From assembly GCF_036077095.1 (NCBI RefSeq), contig NZ_CP107960.1:1426001-1490000 (forward strand): a stretch of DNA of 64,000 bases, written 5' to 3'. The notes beneath the pieces are model-generated. The model made no database searches and had not been told where the DNA came from. It saw nothing but the letters and a program-made list of their open reading frames with translations. Origin of the DNA: Streptomyces sp. NBC_00376 (GTDB taxonomy: Bacteria > Actinomycetota > Actinomycetes > Streptomycetales > Streptomycetaceae). Positions 26,010 to 37,607 of this stretch are shown one piece after another. Position 1 is the stretch's first letter, and the number at the start of each line of letters is the position of its first letter. The translations under genes and the position numbers were made by a program.

Positions 26010-27776
26010 TCAGTTGATCCTGATGAGCTTGGCCTTGAGCACGCCGAGCAGCCCGCCGTCGATCGTGACGCCCGTCTTGCCGTTGACGTTCACCGAGCGG
26101 CCCTTGATGTTCACGTCGCCCGTACCGGCGTCGAGTGTGATGCCCGACGAGGAGAGGGTCACGGAGCTCAGCGCGCGAGTGCCGCCGCGAGCGTACACAG
26201 TCACCGCGATCTCGCTCCGCCGTTCGTCCAGGGTGACTTCGAGCCGCTTGTCGCCGGTGGCCAGTCGGACACCGGACGGTCCGCGCGGGGCGTCCAGGAG
26301 CTCCAGCCGGTTGCCCGAACGGGACACGAGTGAACGGCGGTTGACCTTTCCGCTGGTCGGGTCGACCAGCGGCACGTCGTGCGGCGAGGGTTTGTCGACC
26401 CCGTTGTAGAGGCCGCCCAGCACATAGGGACTGTCCAGCAGCCCCTGCTCGAACCCGACGAGCACCTCGTCGTTGACCTCGGGGCTGAACACGCCGCCGC
26501 CGCCCTGGCCGCCCCACTGCACCGTCCGGACCCAGTCGGTCACATAGGTGTCGTCGAGCCAGGGGAACTTCAGCCGGACCCAGCCCCGTTCGGTCTTGCC
26601 CTCCCGGATGTCGGTGACCACACCGATCGCCAGCCCCGGCATGCGCGGGCCGCGCGAGGGCGCGTCGGAGCCACTGGTCAGTCCCGCCAACGAGCGGTCG
26701 GGCGCCGCGCTCACCAGCACGGTGGTGCGGTAGCCGCCGTTCGGTTCGAGCACGTGGTGCACGGCAGTCGCCGTGTAGCGCCCGGCGAACGCGGGCCCGA
26801 CGTTGCCGAGGGCCACCGGCAGGCCCGCCCGCAGCTGCGGGTTGCCCTCGGCGACCGCCTCGATCTCACCGAATCCGGAGCTCACCGAGGCGGCCACCGA
26901 TCCGGCCACGGCGGTGGCCTCGGCCTGGGTCCGGTACGGGGTGTCGGCGACCGTCATCCGCGCGTTCGGGCCGAACGCCCCGGCGGCCAGCGACGGGCTC
27001 ATCCCGGGGGACACGGTGTCGCTGCGGATGGACTGTTCGCGGGCCACCAGCCGGGTCTTGGTGTCGACGTTCCAGCCGCGCACCTCCACGCTGTCCGCCC
27101 CGTCCGCACCGGTCAGCACGGCCCGCAGGGCCAGCAGGTTGCGCCCGTACTCCAGAACCATCGGGTGGCGGGTGGCGGAGGTTGTGGGCGAGGGTGCCGA
27201 GGAGGCGGGTTTCGGCTTCACGAACTGCAACAGGCCCTTGTCGTCCACCCGTACGTGCGCACCGCTCTCGCCCGCGAGGTACTGGAGGAACTCCCAGTCC
27301 GAGACGTTGGGCTGGGTCAGCTGCTTGTACGTGATGGGGGCGGCCTCGATCTTTCCGCAGGCCAGCCCGGCACCCGAGGCGACCTTGCGGACGATGTCGG
27401 CGGTCTTCATGTTGCGGAAGGCCACCACCTTCCGGCCGCGCTGGAGCCGGTGGGCCTTGGAGAAGGCCCGGACCACCGTGAACGAACCGGTGGTGTCGCT
27501 GTCCAGCTCGACGGCGGTGACCTCACCGGTGAACAGCCGCTCGCGCACCCGCTCCTGCACGGTGACCACGGAGATCTTCACCGGGGTACCGATGGTGATT
27601 CCGGTGGCGGTGAGCAGCTTGTGATCGGGGTCCCGGTACATCAGCACGGCGGTGTCCGGCAGGCCGACGTTCTCGTCCACCACACAGCTCACCAGCTGGG
27701 CCGCCCAGGCGGCAGGCAGCTCACCGGGGGCCTCGACGATCGGATCCGCGGCGAAGGATCGGCCGGCGGCGGTCAT
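26010..27776 (-). CDS. cis8: VgrG-like spike protein (gp27-gp5 fusion, Afp8-like)
   Basis: A 588-residue spike. Residues ~20-330 are the gp27-like hub (VVDENVGLPDTAVLMYRDPDHKLL, FTGEVTAVELD, DWEFLQYLAGESGAHVRVDDKGLLQF). The OB-fold follows (GLAIGVVTDIREGKTERGWVRLKFPWLDDTYVTDWVRTVQWGGQGGGGVFSPEVNDEVLVGFE) and the C-terminus is a beta-helix needle (ISVTVYA..., GDVNIKGRSVNVNGKTG). It forms the trimeric spike under the tube. ATGA overlap with the LysM gene shows coupling. No extra C-terminal toxin domain is present. Confidence 0.94.
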   Translation of the reverse strand: MTAAGRSFAADPIVEAPGELPAAWAAQLVSCVVDENVGLPDTAVLMYRDPDHKLLTATGITIGTPVKISVVTVQERVRERLFTGEVTAVELDSDTTGSFTVVRAFSKAHRLQRGRKVVAFRNMKTADIVRKVASGAGLACGKIEAAPITYKQLTQPNVSDWEFLQYLAGESGAHVRVDDKGLLQFVKPKPASSAPSPTTSATRHPMVLEYGRNLLALRAVLTGADGADSVEVRGWNVDTKTRLVAREQSIRSDTVSPGMSPSLAAGAFGPNARMTVADTPYRTQAEATAVAGSVAASVSSGFGEIEAVAEGNPQLRAGLPVALGNVGPAFAGRYTATAVHHVLEPNGGYRTTVLVSAAPDRSLAGLTSGSDAPSRGPRMPGLAIGVVTDIREGKTERGWVRLKFPWLDDTYVTDWVRTVQWGGQGGGGVFSPEVNDEVLVGFEQGLLDSPYVLGGLYNGVDKPSPHDVPLVDPTSGKVNRRSLVSRSGNRLELLDAPRGPSGVRLATGDKRLEVTLDERRSEIAVTVYARGGTRALSSVTLSSSGITLDAGTGDVNIKGRSVNVNGKTGVTIDGGLLGVLKAKLIRIN

Positions 27777-28495
27777 CGGCCACCCTCCGGGGTGTGGTCT
27801 TCCAGTCCGGGCACGACCAGCTCCCTGCCGGGTATCAACTGCATCGGGTCGTCGACGTCGTTGGCCTCGGCGATGGTGCGCCACGCGGTGGCGTCGCCGT
27901 ACTCCCGCCACGCGAGCAGCGGCAGGCTGTCACCGGCGACCACCCGGTGGGTACGGCGCGCCTCCCGCGAGCCCGAGGTGGGGTTCTGCCCGGCCGGATC
28001 GACGCTCGCCTCCTCGATCGAGAGCGAGCAGGTGGCGCGCAGCGGCTTTCCGTCGACGTCGAACAGGGTGTACGAGACGGAGAGGTTGGACATCACGCCG
28101 TCGAACGAGGTCGTCTTCGACGTGCCCCAGTCGAAGCGGACCCAGGGGCTGGCGGGCGTCTTGCGGGCCAGGCTGCTCGGGGTGGGCACACAGGCCGTCA
28201 TGAGCTGTTCCACCGCCTTCTCCACCGAGTTGTCATGGGTGGCGGTGGCGTCCAGGAAGACCTCCAGGGACAACGACCGGGGCCCGCTGCCCACGAATTC
28301 GGGCAGCGCGGACTGCCCGGCCATCCGGGACGGCGTACGCCGCCACTCGGTGCTCTTGCTCAGCGACAGCTTCGCGGGGTTGAACTGCAACGTGAGCCGG
28401 GCGAGGCTCCCGCCCGGCTTGGCGCCGACGGTCGTCGGCGGTTCCATGATGGTCAGCTGGGCGCGGGCACGGCTCGTACGGACAGCGGGTGACAT
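27773..28495 (-). CDS. cis7: LysM-containing hub adaptor (Afp7-like)
   Basis: A 240-residue protein. Residues ~30-165 form a beta-rich domain (ARLTLQFNPAKLSLSKSTEWRR) found in tail hub/tube-baseplate adaptors. The C-terminal ~50 residues are a LysM-like motif (THRVVAGDSLPLLAWREYGDATAWRTIAEANDVDDPMQLIPGRELVVPGL). In Afp/PVC particles the corresponding protein connects spike and inner tube; the LysM fold is structural rather than evidence of peptidoglycan binding. GGGAGGAG precedes the ATG. Confidence 0.92.
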   Translation of the reverse strand: MSPAVRTSRARAQLTIMEPPTTVGAKPGGSLARLTLQFNPAKLSLSKSTEWRRTPSRMAGQSALPEFVGSGPRSLSLEVFLDATATHDNSVEKAVEQLMTACVPTPSSLARKTPASPWVRFDWGTSKTTSFDGVMSNLSVSYTLFDVDGKPLRATCSLSIEEASVDPAGQNPTSGSREARRTHRVVAGDSLPLLAWREYGDATAWRTIAEANDVDDPMQLIPGRELVVPGLEDHTPEGGR

Positions 28496-28568
28496 TGCGC
28501 TCCTCCCTCCCGAATCTTCTCTGCTACCTGTGGCTACTGCTGTGCCCGATACGGGACATGACGGTTCA

Positions 28569-28994
28569 TCAGGACGGCTCCAGGCCCTCGTGCGCGATCT
28601 CCAGGATCTCGATCGCCGCCTGGGAGTTGGCGGGGTCGAAGGACGGCCCCTGCCAGCGGACCGGCACGATGCCGTGCACCTGCCAGCTGATGATGCGGCC
28701 GAGGTCCGGGCGGAGCGCGACGATCTCGCCGTCCTTGGGCTCGACCCGCTGGATCGTCTCGTTCAGCCAGCGCGCGATCTTGAGCGTGTCGGCGGTGACG
28801 GGGCGGGTCAGTGTGATGTTGGTCCAGGTGATCCGCCCCGGCAGCTGCCAGGTGAAACCGTTGTTGCCGCCCTCGGCGTACTGCTCCATCTCCACCTCGG
28901 CGCCCAGACCCGAGCAGGTGTGGAAGGCCCCCAGGTCGCTGCCTCCGATGACGAGCTTGAAGAACACACTCGTCGCGAAGATGTTGTCCGTCAT
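28569..28994 (-). CDS. CIS inner tube protein 2 (tube initiator, Afp5-like)
   Basis: A 141-residue Hcp/gp19-type tube protein: FATSVFFKLVIGGSDLGAFHTCSGLGAEVEMEQYAEGG, then LPGRITWTNITLTRPVTADTLKIARWLNE and AIEILEIAHEGLEPS. Two tube genes per cluster is normal: the one next to the LysM/spike genes usually forms the tube layer touching the baseplate, while the one next to the sheath makes the bulk tube. Position supports that assignment here, but copy numbers cannot be read from sequence. Confidence 0.93.
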   Translation of the reverse strand: MTDNIFATSVFFKLVIGGSDLGAFHTCSGLGAEVEMEQYAEGGNNGFTWQLPGRITWTNITLTRPVTADTLKIARWLNETIQRVEPKDGEIVALRPDLGRIISWQVHGIVPVRWQGPSFDPANSQAAIEILEIAHEGLEPS

Positions 28995-29050
28995 GTGCTT
29001 CTCTTCTTCTCTGCTGTTGCCACGTACGTTGCGGAGGAGCCGGACCGTTG

Positions 29051-32212
<3,162 letters not shown>

Positions 32213-32216
32213 ACGA

Positions 32217-32375
32217 TCACCCGCCTTCGTTGACGCGGGTGTTGATCCGCGCTATCTCCCGTACCCACTCCTGACGCTCGGCGTGGGTGAGGTCGAGGAT
32301 GTCCTCTCGTGGCCAATGGAAGTGGTAGGCGACGTACGCGATCTCCTCCCGCAGCCGGGGAAGCGCGTACGTCAC
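32217..32375 (-). CDS. DUF6760-like small CIS/tail protein
   Basis: A 52-residue protein beginning VTYALPRLREEIAYVAYHFHWPREDILDLTHAERQEWVREIARINTRVNEGG (read in segments). The pattern (LREEIAYVAYHFHW, DILDLTHAER, INTRVNEG) matches my memory of the DUF6760 family that accompanies phage-tail-like clusters in actinobacteria. Its GTG overlaps the upstream stop by four bases (GTGA). It probably acts in tail assembly, perhaps with the chaperone-like protein before it; the function is unproven. Confidence 0.85.
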   Translation of the reverse strand: MTYALPRLREEIAYVAYHFHWPREDILDLTHAERQEWVREIARINTRVNEGG

Positions 32376-32863
32376 GATTCCCCCAGGCGCCCACCCGAGA
32401 GGTCCACCTCGAACGATCCGTGGCACAGCGGACAGGTCACCGCGGCGTGCGTGTGGCCCTCGCTGTTGATCCGGCGGTAGAAGTCCTGGAGGAACGCCAC
32501 GTCCGTGGCGTACATCCGCTCGACGACCCCGGCGTGCACATCGGTGATGGTGCCGAGCTGGGTGATCACCTGGCTCAGCAGCACCACCGACAGGTACGCC
32601 GGGTTCTCCTTCACCCGAAGATCGATCTGCGGGCGCAGCTCGTCCCGTGCCGTCGCGAGCCGCATCGATCCTCGCCGGTGGACCTGGCCCTCGTCGTCCA
32701 CGTATCCGCGCGGGAGCTCGAACTCGAACTCCGAACGCATCGCCTGCTGGTCACGGGCCGGAGGCGGCGCGGGCGCGGCCTCCTCGCGTGCGGCGGGCTG
32801 GGCGGACGCGAGGCTGTCGAGGACTTCGTCGAGCCCGCCCGACGTAACGGTCCTGCGCCTCAT
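32372..32863 (-). CDS. T4 baseplate/tail-assembly-chaperone-like protein with C-terminal zinc motif
   Basis: A 163-residue protein. After a disordered Ala/Pro-rich N-terminus, EFEFELPRGYVDDEGQVHRRGSMRLATARDEL and the helical DLRVKENPAYLSVVLLSQVITQLGTITDV and FLQDFYRRIN match the PF12322-like T4 baseplate/tail assembly family. HTHAAVTCPLCHGSFEVDL adds a CxxC plus His pair that could bind zinc. Start 32863 overlaps the tube stop (ATGA). Such proteins are thought to assist tube or baseplate assembly. Confidence 0.8.
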   Translation of the reverse strand: MRRRTVTSGGLDEVLDSLASAQPAAREEAAPAPPPARDQQAMRSEFEFELPRGYVDDEGQVHRRGSMRLATARDELRPQIDLRVKENPAYLSVVLLSQVITQLGTITDVHAGVVERMYATDVAFLQDFYRRINSEGHTHAAVTCPLCHGSFEVDLSGGRLGES

Positions 32864-33300
32864 TCGACCACGATCTCCTCGAAGGTGATGGTCACCGACT
32901 CGGTGGCGGCACTGGACTCGCCGGCCTTCAGCGAGGGGCCCTCCCACTTGCTGGCCCAGCCCTGCATCAGCTGGATGCGCCGGACCGTCTCACCCTTCGA
33001 GTCCTTGATCTCGATGGTCAGGTTCTGGCGCGCGGTGTCGACCGCACCGTTGTTGAGCGTCTCCTTGATCCATTTGGTGAACTCGCTGCTCTTGTCGAGC
33101 CCGCGGGTGATCGTCACCTCGCCCGCCTGGCGTGCGCCGGGCTGCTTGCGGATGATCTGCTTGCCCTCGGCGGTCACTTGACGGACCTCGACGACTTCCT
33201 CCTCGACGGTCAATCCGCTGATCTCTTGGATCGACTCGACGAGATAGCCGCCCAGCTGCACGCCGAAGACGTGGGTGGAAAGAGCGTCGCCCTCTGCCAT
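32860..33300 (-). CDS. CIS inner tube protein 1 (major tube, Afp1-like)
   Basis: A 146-residue gp19/Hcp-type tube protein: HVFGVQLGGYLVESIQEISGLTVEEEVVEVRQ, a Lys/Arg-rich loop, GEVTITRGLDKSSEFTKWIKETL and WASKWEGPSLKAGESSAATESVTITFEEIVVE. The pattern of paired sheets and the TFEEI(V/I)VE end are typical of the major tube protein. It follows the sheath by 39 bp, the usual sheath-tube pairing. The start has only a weak AGGTGA Shine-Dalgarno, yet the product should be needed in large amount. Confidence 0.94.
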   Translation of the reverse strand: MAEGDALSTHVFGVQLGGYLVESIQEISGLTVEEEVVEVRQVTAEGKQIIRKQPGARQAGEVTITRGLDKSSEFTKWIKETLNNGAVDTARQNLTIEIKDSKGETVRRIQLMQGWASKWEGPSLKAGESSAATESVTITFEEIVVE

Positions 33301-33339
33301 GACTCTGTGTCACCTGTTCCGTTCGGGGACCCTGTCGGG

Positions 33340-34869
33340 TCACTCGTTGACGAGGCTCGTGCTGTCGGAGAACTGCGCGAGGCGGAAGATCACGAACTCC
33401 GCGGGCTTCACCGGAGCCACGCCGATCTCGCACACGACCTGGCCGAGGTCGATCGACTCCTGCGGATTGTTGTCGCGGTCGCACTTGACGTAGAACGCTT
33501 CCTCGGCCGTGCGGCCGAAGAGCGCGCCACGGCGCCACTCCTCGGTGAGGAAGGCGGTGACGTTGCGCCGGATGCTCGACCAGAGGCGGTCGTCGTTCGG
33601 CTCGAACACCACCCACTGGGTGCCCAGGAGGATCGACTCCTCCAGGTAGTTGAAGAGGCGGCGCACATTGAGGTAGCGCCAGGCCGGGTCGGACGAGAGG
33701 GTGCGCGCGCCCCAGATCCGGATGCCGCGCCCGGGGAAGGCACGCACGCAGTTGACCCCGATCGGGTTCAGCAGGTCCTGCTCGCCCTTGCTGAGGCGGA
33801 TCTCCAGGTCCAGCGCGCCACGGATGACCTCGTTGGCGGGGGCCTTGTGCACACCGCGCTCGCCGTCGCTGCGTGCCCAGACGCCCGCGACGTGACCGCT
33901 CGGCGGCACCAAGGAGTTCTGGCCGGTCGCCGGGTCGAAGACCTTGAGCCACGGGTAGTACACGGTGGCGTAGCGCGAGTCGTATCCGGCGTCGTCGTTG
34001 CGCCAGGTACGGACCCGCTGGGCGTTCATGCCCGGCGGGGTGTCCAGGACGGCGACCCGGTCGCCCATCTGCTCGCAGTGCGAGATCACCGCCAGCTGCA
34101 CGGCCTTGACGCCGTCGGCGTCGATGTCCCCGCGCTGGTAGGCGCTCATCAGGTCCGGGACGGCGACCATGGTGATCTCGTCGATCGCTTCGAGTCCCGC
34201 GAACCCGGTGCGGGCGGCGGCGTCACCGACGTACTCGGACGGGTCGAGCCGTGCGACACCGGCTCCGGGGGCGGCGGCAGCGGACGCGAGGGCGAAGCTC
34301 TGGTTCTCGGGGCGGGTCTGGGCCACGCCGGGCTGCTCGGTGACCTCGATGAGCTTGGACTGGCGGGCCTGGGTGACGAGATAGCCCTTGACGTTCTTGC
34401 GGCTGGAGACGTCGTAGGTCTCCACCACCTTGCCGGCCTGCCGCACCAGCAGCCGGAACCGGTCCTCCGGAGGGTTCTCGCCCTCGGTGTCGGTGACCTC
34501 GACGGAGAGGTCCGCGCCCGCGCCGGGCCGCGCGGAGACCTGGAACCCTCCGAGGGCGGCGGGCGCGGCCGACCCGGACACGGACTGCTGTGTCTGGTCC
34601 TGCGCGGGGCCGCCGATGCGCACGATGTAGGCCGCGCCGCCGCCGTTGGCGAAGTAGCCGTAGACCGCGGGGGTCAGATAGGTGCCGGCGGTGAAGGTGC
34701 CGAAGGTCTGGACGTACTGGTCCCAGTTGGTCACCAGAGTCGGCTGGTGGAAGGGGCCGGACTCCGCGAAACCGACGAAGGCTGCGACCGCGGTGCCGAC
34801 TCCCTCGATGGGCCGCGCACCGGACTGCACCTCCTCCACGTAAACACCCGGGGTGAGGTACGACGGCAT
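33340..34869 (-). CDS. cis2: contractile sheath protein (Afp2-like)
   Basis: The 509-residue sheath protein opens with YLTPGVYVEEVQSGARPIEGVGTAVAAFVGFAESGP, the family N-terminus. It carries the insertion domain in the middle and ends with VRRLFNYLEESILLGTQWVVFEPND, FLTEEWRRGALFGRTAEEAFYVKCDRDNNP and EFVIFRLAQFSDSTSLVNE, the conserved tail-sheath C-terminal domain. It wraps the inner tube and contracts to drive it forward. AAGGAG lies five bases before the ATG. This is the first gene of the minus-strand structural operon; only one sheath gene is present, unlike the three of Afp. Confidence 0.96.
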   Translation of the reverse strand: MPSYLTPGVYVEEVQSGARPIEGVGTAVAAFVGFAESGPFHQPTLVTNWDQYVQTFGTFTAGTYLTPAVYGYFANGGGAAYIVRIGGPAQDQTQQSVSGSAAPAALGGFQVSARPGAGADLSVEVTDTEGENPPEDRFRLLVRQAGKVVETYDVSSRKNVKGYLVTQARQSKLIEVTEQPGVAQTRPENQSFALASAAAAPGAGVARLDPSEYVGDAAARTGFAGLEAIDEITMVAVPDLMSAYQRGDIDADGVKAVQLAVISHCEQMGDRVAVLDTPPGMNAQRVRTWRNDDAGYDSRYATVYYPWLKVFDPATGQNSLVPPSGHVAGVWARSDGERGVHKAPANEVIRGALDLEIRLSKGEQDLLNPIGVNCVRAFPGRGIRIWGARTLSSDPAWRYLNVRRLFNYLEESILLGTQWVVFEPNDDRLWSSIRRNVTAFLTEEWRRGALFGRTAEEAFYVKCDRDNNPQESIDLGQVVCEIGVAPVKPAEFVIFRLAQFSDSTSLVNE

Positions 34870-35028
34870 GCTCGCTCCTTCGCGTGGTCATTCGTTCGCC
34901 GCCGAGTCTTCCCCGGCGGCGGTGGCGGACAGTAGGTCCCAAGGTCCTGGGCACGGGGCAAGGGTGCTGCCTTCCCAGGCACCCGCGGGGCAGGAAACGC
35001 TTCCCTTTGCGGGCCGGGCCCGACGGCC

Positions 35029-35044
35029 GGAACATTTCTGTTCC
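35029..35044. promoter_or_regulatory. inverted repeat GGAACA-N4-TGTTCC before sheath gene
   Basis: Perfect 6-bp arms with a 4-bp spacer in the sheath upstream region. It is a candidate binding site for the cluster's LuxR-type regulator or another factor; the binder is inferred. Confidence 0.45.
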
Positions 35045-35247
35045 AGCCATGTGACAACGGTGTGAACAGTGGATCTCCGGAAGGCACTCACCGGGGCAGC
35101 GGCCGGTACCCAGAGGGAAATTCGGGCCCCCGGCCGCCGGTGTCGCACAGGCGGAAACCAGCCAGAATTCTCGGACTCCGGCGGCCCTGTCGGGCTTTGG
35201 TGACCGGATCCGGTCCTTGACCGCCCTCCCCCACCTCTTAATGTGCG

Positions 35248-35290
35248 CAGGGAAGGAAACCGCCAAAGACCGGCAAGCCGGGTTTCCCTG
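35248..35290 (-). terminator. stem-loop downstream of the CisA-like gene
   Basis: CAGGGAA...TTCCCTG forms a 7-bp stem, extendable by ACC/GGT across a GGAA bulge, starting about 60 bp past the CisA-like stop. No U-tract follows, as is common in Streptomyces. If functional it separates cisA-like transcription from the sheath operon. Confidence 0.4.
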
Positions 35291-35351
35291 GAACGAGATC
35301 TCTGCTGTTCTCATCTCCCGTGGAGGAAGCAGGAGGTCAGACGCTTTGTTC

Positions 35352-36671
35352 CTAAGGTGCGAGATCGCTCAGCACACCGCTGACATTGAGCACCTGGTGG
35401 CATTCGGAAGCCTGAGTTCCGGTCGCCGGGGTGCCGGGTTTGTTGCAGGTCACGGATGCGGTGACGGTGTCGTTCTGCTGAATCTGGATGGGGGTGACCC
35501 AGTGATAGTCCTGGTTGCGGAAGGTCTCCAGTGCGATGGTGGTGATCTTCCGTTCCCCGAAGGAGATCGTCAGCACTCCTTCGTCGCCCTGGAAGTTCGC
35601 CACCACGATGTCCGTGATTCCGAATACCTTGCCCTCCGGAACCCGGTAGGTCCCCTTCTTCTCGCCGCCGGACCGGGTCTGCACATCGATCGTCGCCGAG
35701 CTCTGCTGGGTGCCGCCGGTCCCGCCGTCCGCTCCCGAACTGGAACCTCCCGAGCCGGCGCCCCCGGAGCCGTTCGGCCTGCCCTTCCCGTCACCCTTCT
35801 CCTGCCCCTGGCCGCCGGTCGGGTCACCCGTGCCGCCCGCCGTCGCGTCCTGTTTCCCACCGGGGGGCGTCTTCTCCTGCGCGGCCTCGTTCGCCGCCTG
35901 CTTCGCGGTGCTCCGCACCGCGGGCCTCACCAGCGCGAACCACGCGAGCAGCAGTGCCAGCAGCGCGGCCAGGACGATCAGCAACCAGCGTGGCAGCACC
36001 GGCAGTTGGGCGAACTCGCCGGGCAGCGTATCGGAGCGGCCGGGCTGCTCCCCGTCGGTGTCCCCTTCGGCGGTCTCGGCGGCCTCGACCTCGAACGGCC
36101 AGGCGACCGGCTTCCCGAACCAGATCAGTTTCCGGGCCCGGACCCGCAGGCCCACCTCGGCGGACTCGCCCGGTTCCAGGCGCCGTTGGCCCTCGGTGAA
36201 GGCCAGGCGGAGTTCCTCCCCGGCCTGCTTGCCGGTGAGCGCGACATCGACCGCGGTGTTCCCCCTGTTCTGCACCGCGGCCCGGAAGCGGGCGCCCAGC
36301 CAGCCGGAGCGCCGCCGCGGGTCGAGCTCCGCCCGGAGCTCGTGAAAGGGCCCGACGACCACCGTGGCCTCGGGAACCGCCACCGACTCGGGGTGCTCGG
36401 CGGGCAGGACGCGGACGCCCAGGGGTATCTCGCCGGCCCGGACCTCGTGGGATCTGGGCGGCGCGAGCCGTACGGTCACCACTTCGGAGGTGCCCGGGTA
36501 GAGGGACACGCGGGCCGGCTCGACGGTGCTCCAAGCGGCGCAGTCGCCGACCACTTCGAGCGTGTACGCCTCGACGATGTCACCGTCGTTGCGCACGGTC
36601 AGGGTCGTCGTCGCTTCGGTGCCGGGCGACACCGTCACCGTGGGCGTTTCGAGTTCGGCAGATGTGGTCAC
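35352..36671 (-). CDS. cisA: CisA-like single-pass membrane protein of the CIS
   Basis: The 439-residue protein has an N-terminal pair of Ig-like beta-sandwich domains (VTVSPGTEATTTLTVRNDGDIVEAYTLEV and GARFRAAVQNRGNTAVDVALTG) that would lie in the cytoplasm. One transmembrane helix follows near residues 230-250 (WLLIVLAALLALLLAWFALV), then a Gly/Ser/Lys-rich linker and a C-terminal beta domain outside (FGITDIVVANFQGDEGVLTISFGE, ending NVSGVLSDLAP). This layout and position match the Streptomyces CIS membrane protein I recall as CisA (SCO4256), proposed to tether the CIS to the membrane; homology was not computed. It is divergent from the LuxR gene. Confidence 0.7.
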   Translation of the reverse strand: MTTSAELETPTVTVSPGTEATTTLTVRNDGDIVEAYTLEVVGDCAAWSTVEPARVSLYPGTSEVVTVRLAPPRSHEVRAGEIPLGVRVLPAEHPESVAVPEATVVVGPFHELRAELDPRRRSGWLGARFRAAVQNRGNTAVDVALTGKQAGEELRLAFTEGQRRLEPGESAEVGLRVRARKLIWFGKPVAWPFEVEAAETAEGDTDGEQPGRSDTLPGEFAQLPVLPRWLLIVLAALLALLLAWFALVRPAVRSTAKQAANEAAQEKTPPGGKQDATAGGTGDPTGGQGQEKGDGKGRPNGSGGAGSGGSSSGADGGTGGTQQSSATIDVQTRSGGEKKGTYRVPEGKVFGITDIVVANFQGDEGVLTISFGERKITTIALETFRNQDYHWVTPIQIQQNDTVTASVTCNKPGTPATGTQASECHQVLNVSGVLSDLAP

Positions 36672-36875
36672 GATGCGACGTTAGGCCGAGCCCCCGGCCG
36701 CGCAGCAGAGACGAGAGGGCAACGAACGGGCAGGGGTGGTGCCCCGGCGGCCCAACGGCACGATGTCCCGGCGAGCCCTCCCCGGGCCCGGTCCCCGTGC
36801 CGGAGACCCCGCGGTCGAGATCGGAACCCAGGCGTATCGGACGGAAGCAGCTGAGGAAGACAGGCACGCAGAAGA
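36672..36875. promoter_or_regulatory. divergent regulatory region, cisA-like / LuxR regulator
   Basis: A 204-bp gap between two outward-facing genes, so it must hold promoters for both. GGTGGTGCCCCGGCGGCCCAACGGCACGATGTCC-type GC-rich sequence fills it (36734 onward) and no clear consensus -35/-10 pair stands out. It is a natural place for regulator binding. Confidence 0.4.
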
Positions 36876-37607
36876 ATGACGACGACAGCAGCAGAAACGA
36901 ACGAACGAGCAGTGGATCGCGGCCTGTTCCGCAGGTCCGCCTCGTCGGTGTACGCCGCCGGCAGAGGCACCCCCGAGGCCCCCGGGGGCAGAGTCTCCGT
37001 GGCGGTGTACGCGGAGGACCTGATCCTGCAGACCGGTGTGGTGCACCAATTACGTCCACGGCCCGAGATAGAGCTGATAGCCGAGTCCGAGGCGGACCGG
37101 GCGCAAGTCTCCCTGGTGGTGGTGGACATGGTGAACGAGCCCACCGTCCAGCTCCTGAACCGCCTCCAGCGCAATACCTCGACCCGTACCGGGCTCGTCG
37201 TCGGCTTCTTCGAATCGGGTGCGCTCCAGACCATGATCGAGTGTGGTGTCGCCGCCGTGCTGAGGCGCGGGGAGGCCGACCAGGACAGTCTCGTCCACCT
37301 GGTGACGGCGATGGCGAACGGGGAAGGGGTGCTGCCGGGCGACCTGCTCGGAAAGCTCCTCACCCATGTCAGCAGCCTTCAGCGCACGGTCCTCGACCCC
37401 CGGGGGCTCTCGCTCTCCACCCTCACGACGCGGGAGGCGGAGATGATCAGGCTGGTGTCGGAGGGCTACGGCACCGCGGAGATCGCGCAGAAGACCTCGT
37501 ACTCCGAACGCACCGTCAAGAACGTGCTGCACGAGGTGGCGACCCGCCTCGAACTGCGCAACCGGGCCCATGCCGTCGGCTACGCCATGCGGCACGGGCT
37601 CATCTGA
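36876..37607 (+). CDS. LuxR/NarL-type response regulator of the CIS cluster
   Basis: A 243-residue protein. Residues ~40-160 resemble a receiver domain: acidic residues in VAVYAEDLILQTGVV, a possible phospho-acceptor Asp in LVVVDMVNEP, but Arg in place of the conserved Lys (AVLRRGEAD). The C-terminal ~65 residues are a classic GerE/LuxR helix-turn-helix (LTTREAEMIRLVSEGYGTAEIAQKTSYSERTVKNVLHEV). A 40-residue basic N-terminal extension precedes the receiver. It sits between the two divergent halves of the CIS cluster and likely controls it. The Lys change suggests altered or absent phosphorylation control. The Shine-Dalgarno is weak. Confidence 0.87.
   Translation: MTTTAAETNERAVDRGLFRRSASSVYAAGRGTPEAPGGRVSVAVYAEDLILQTGVVHQLRPRPEIELIAESEADRAQVSLVVVDMVNEPTVQLLNRLQRNTSTRTGLVVGFFESGALQTMIECGVAAVLRRGEADQDSLVHLVTAMANGEGVLPGDLLGKLLTHVSSLQRTVLDPRGLSLSTLTTREAEMIRLVSEGYGTAEIAQKTSYSERTVKNVLHEVATRLELRNRAHAVGYAMRHGLI

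Larger units (their letters stand above)
34870..35351 (-). promoter_or_regulatory. 482-bp gene-free region upstream of the CIS structural operon
   Basis: No convincing gene. It should hold the promoter of the sheath operon. A perfect inverted repeat, GGAACA-TTTC-TGTTCC, lies at 35029-35044, about 160 bp before the sheath start. Nearby on the coding strand is TTCACACCGTTGTCACATGG, of lower GC than its surroundings. The repeat does not match a Streptomyces LexA box, whose GAAC and GTTC cores are four bases apart. The -35/-10 elements cannot be assigned confidently. Confidence 0.5.

Noticed and set aside
35029..35044. SOS (LexA) box in the sheath promoter
   Set aside because: GAAC and GTTC cores are six bases apart, not four, and the flanking bases do not fit the Streptomyces LexA consensus.
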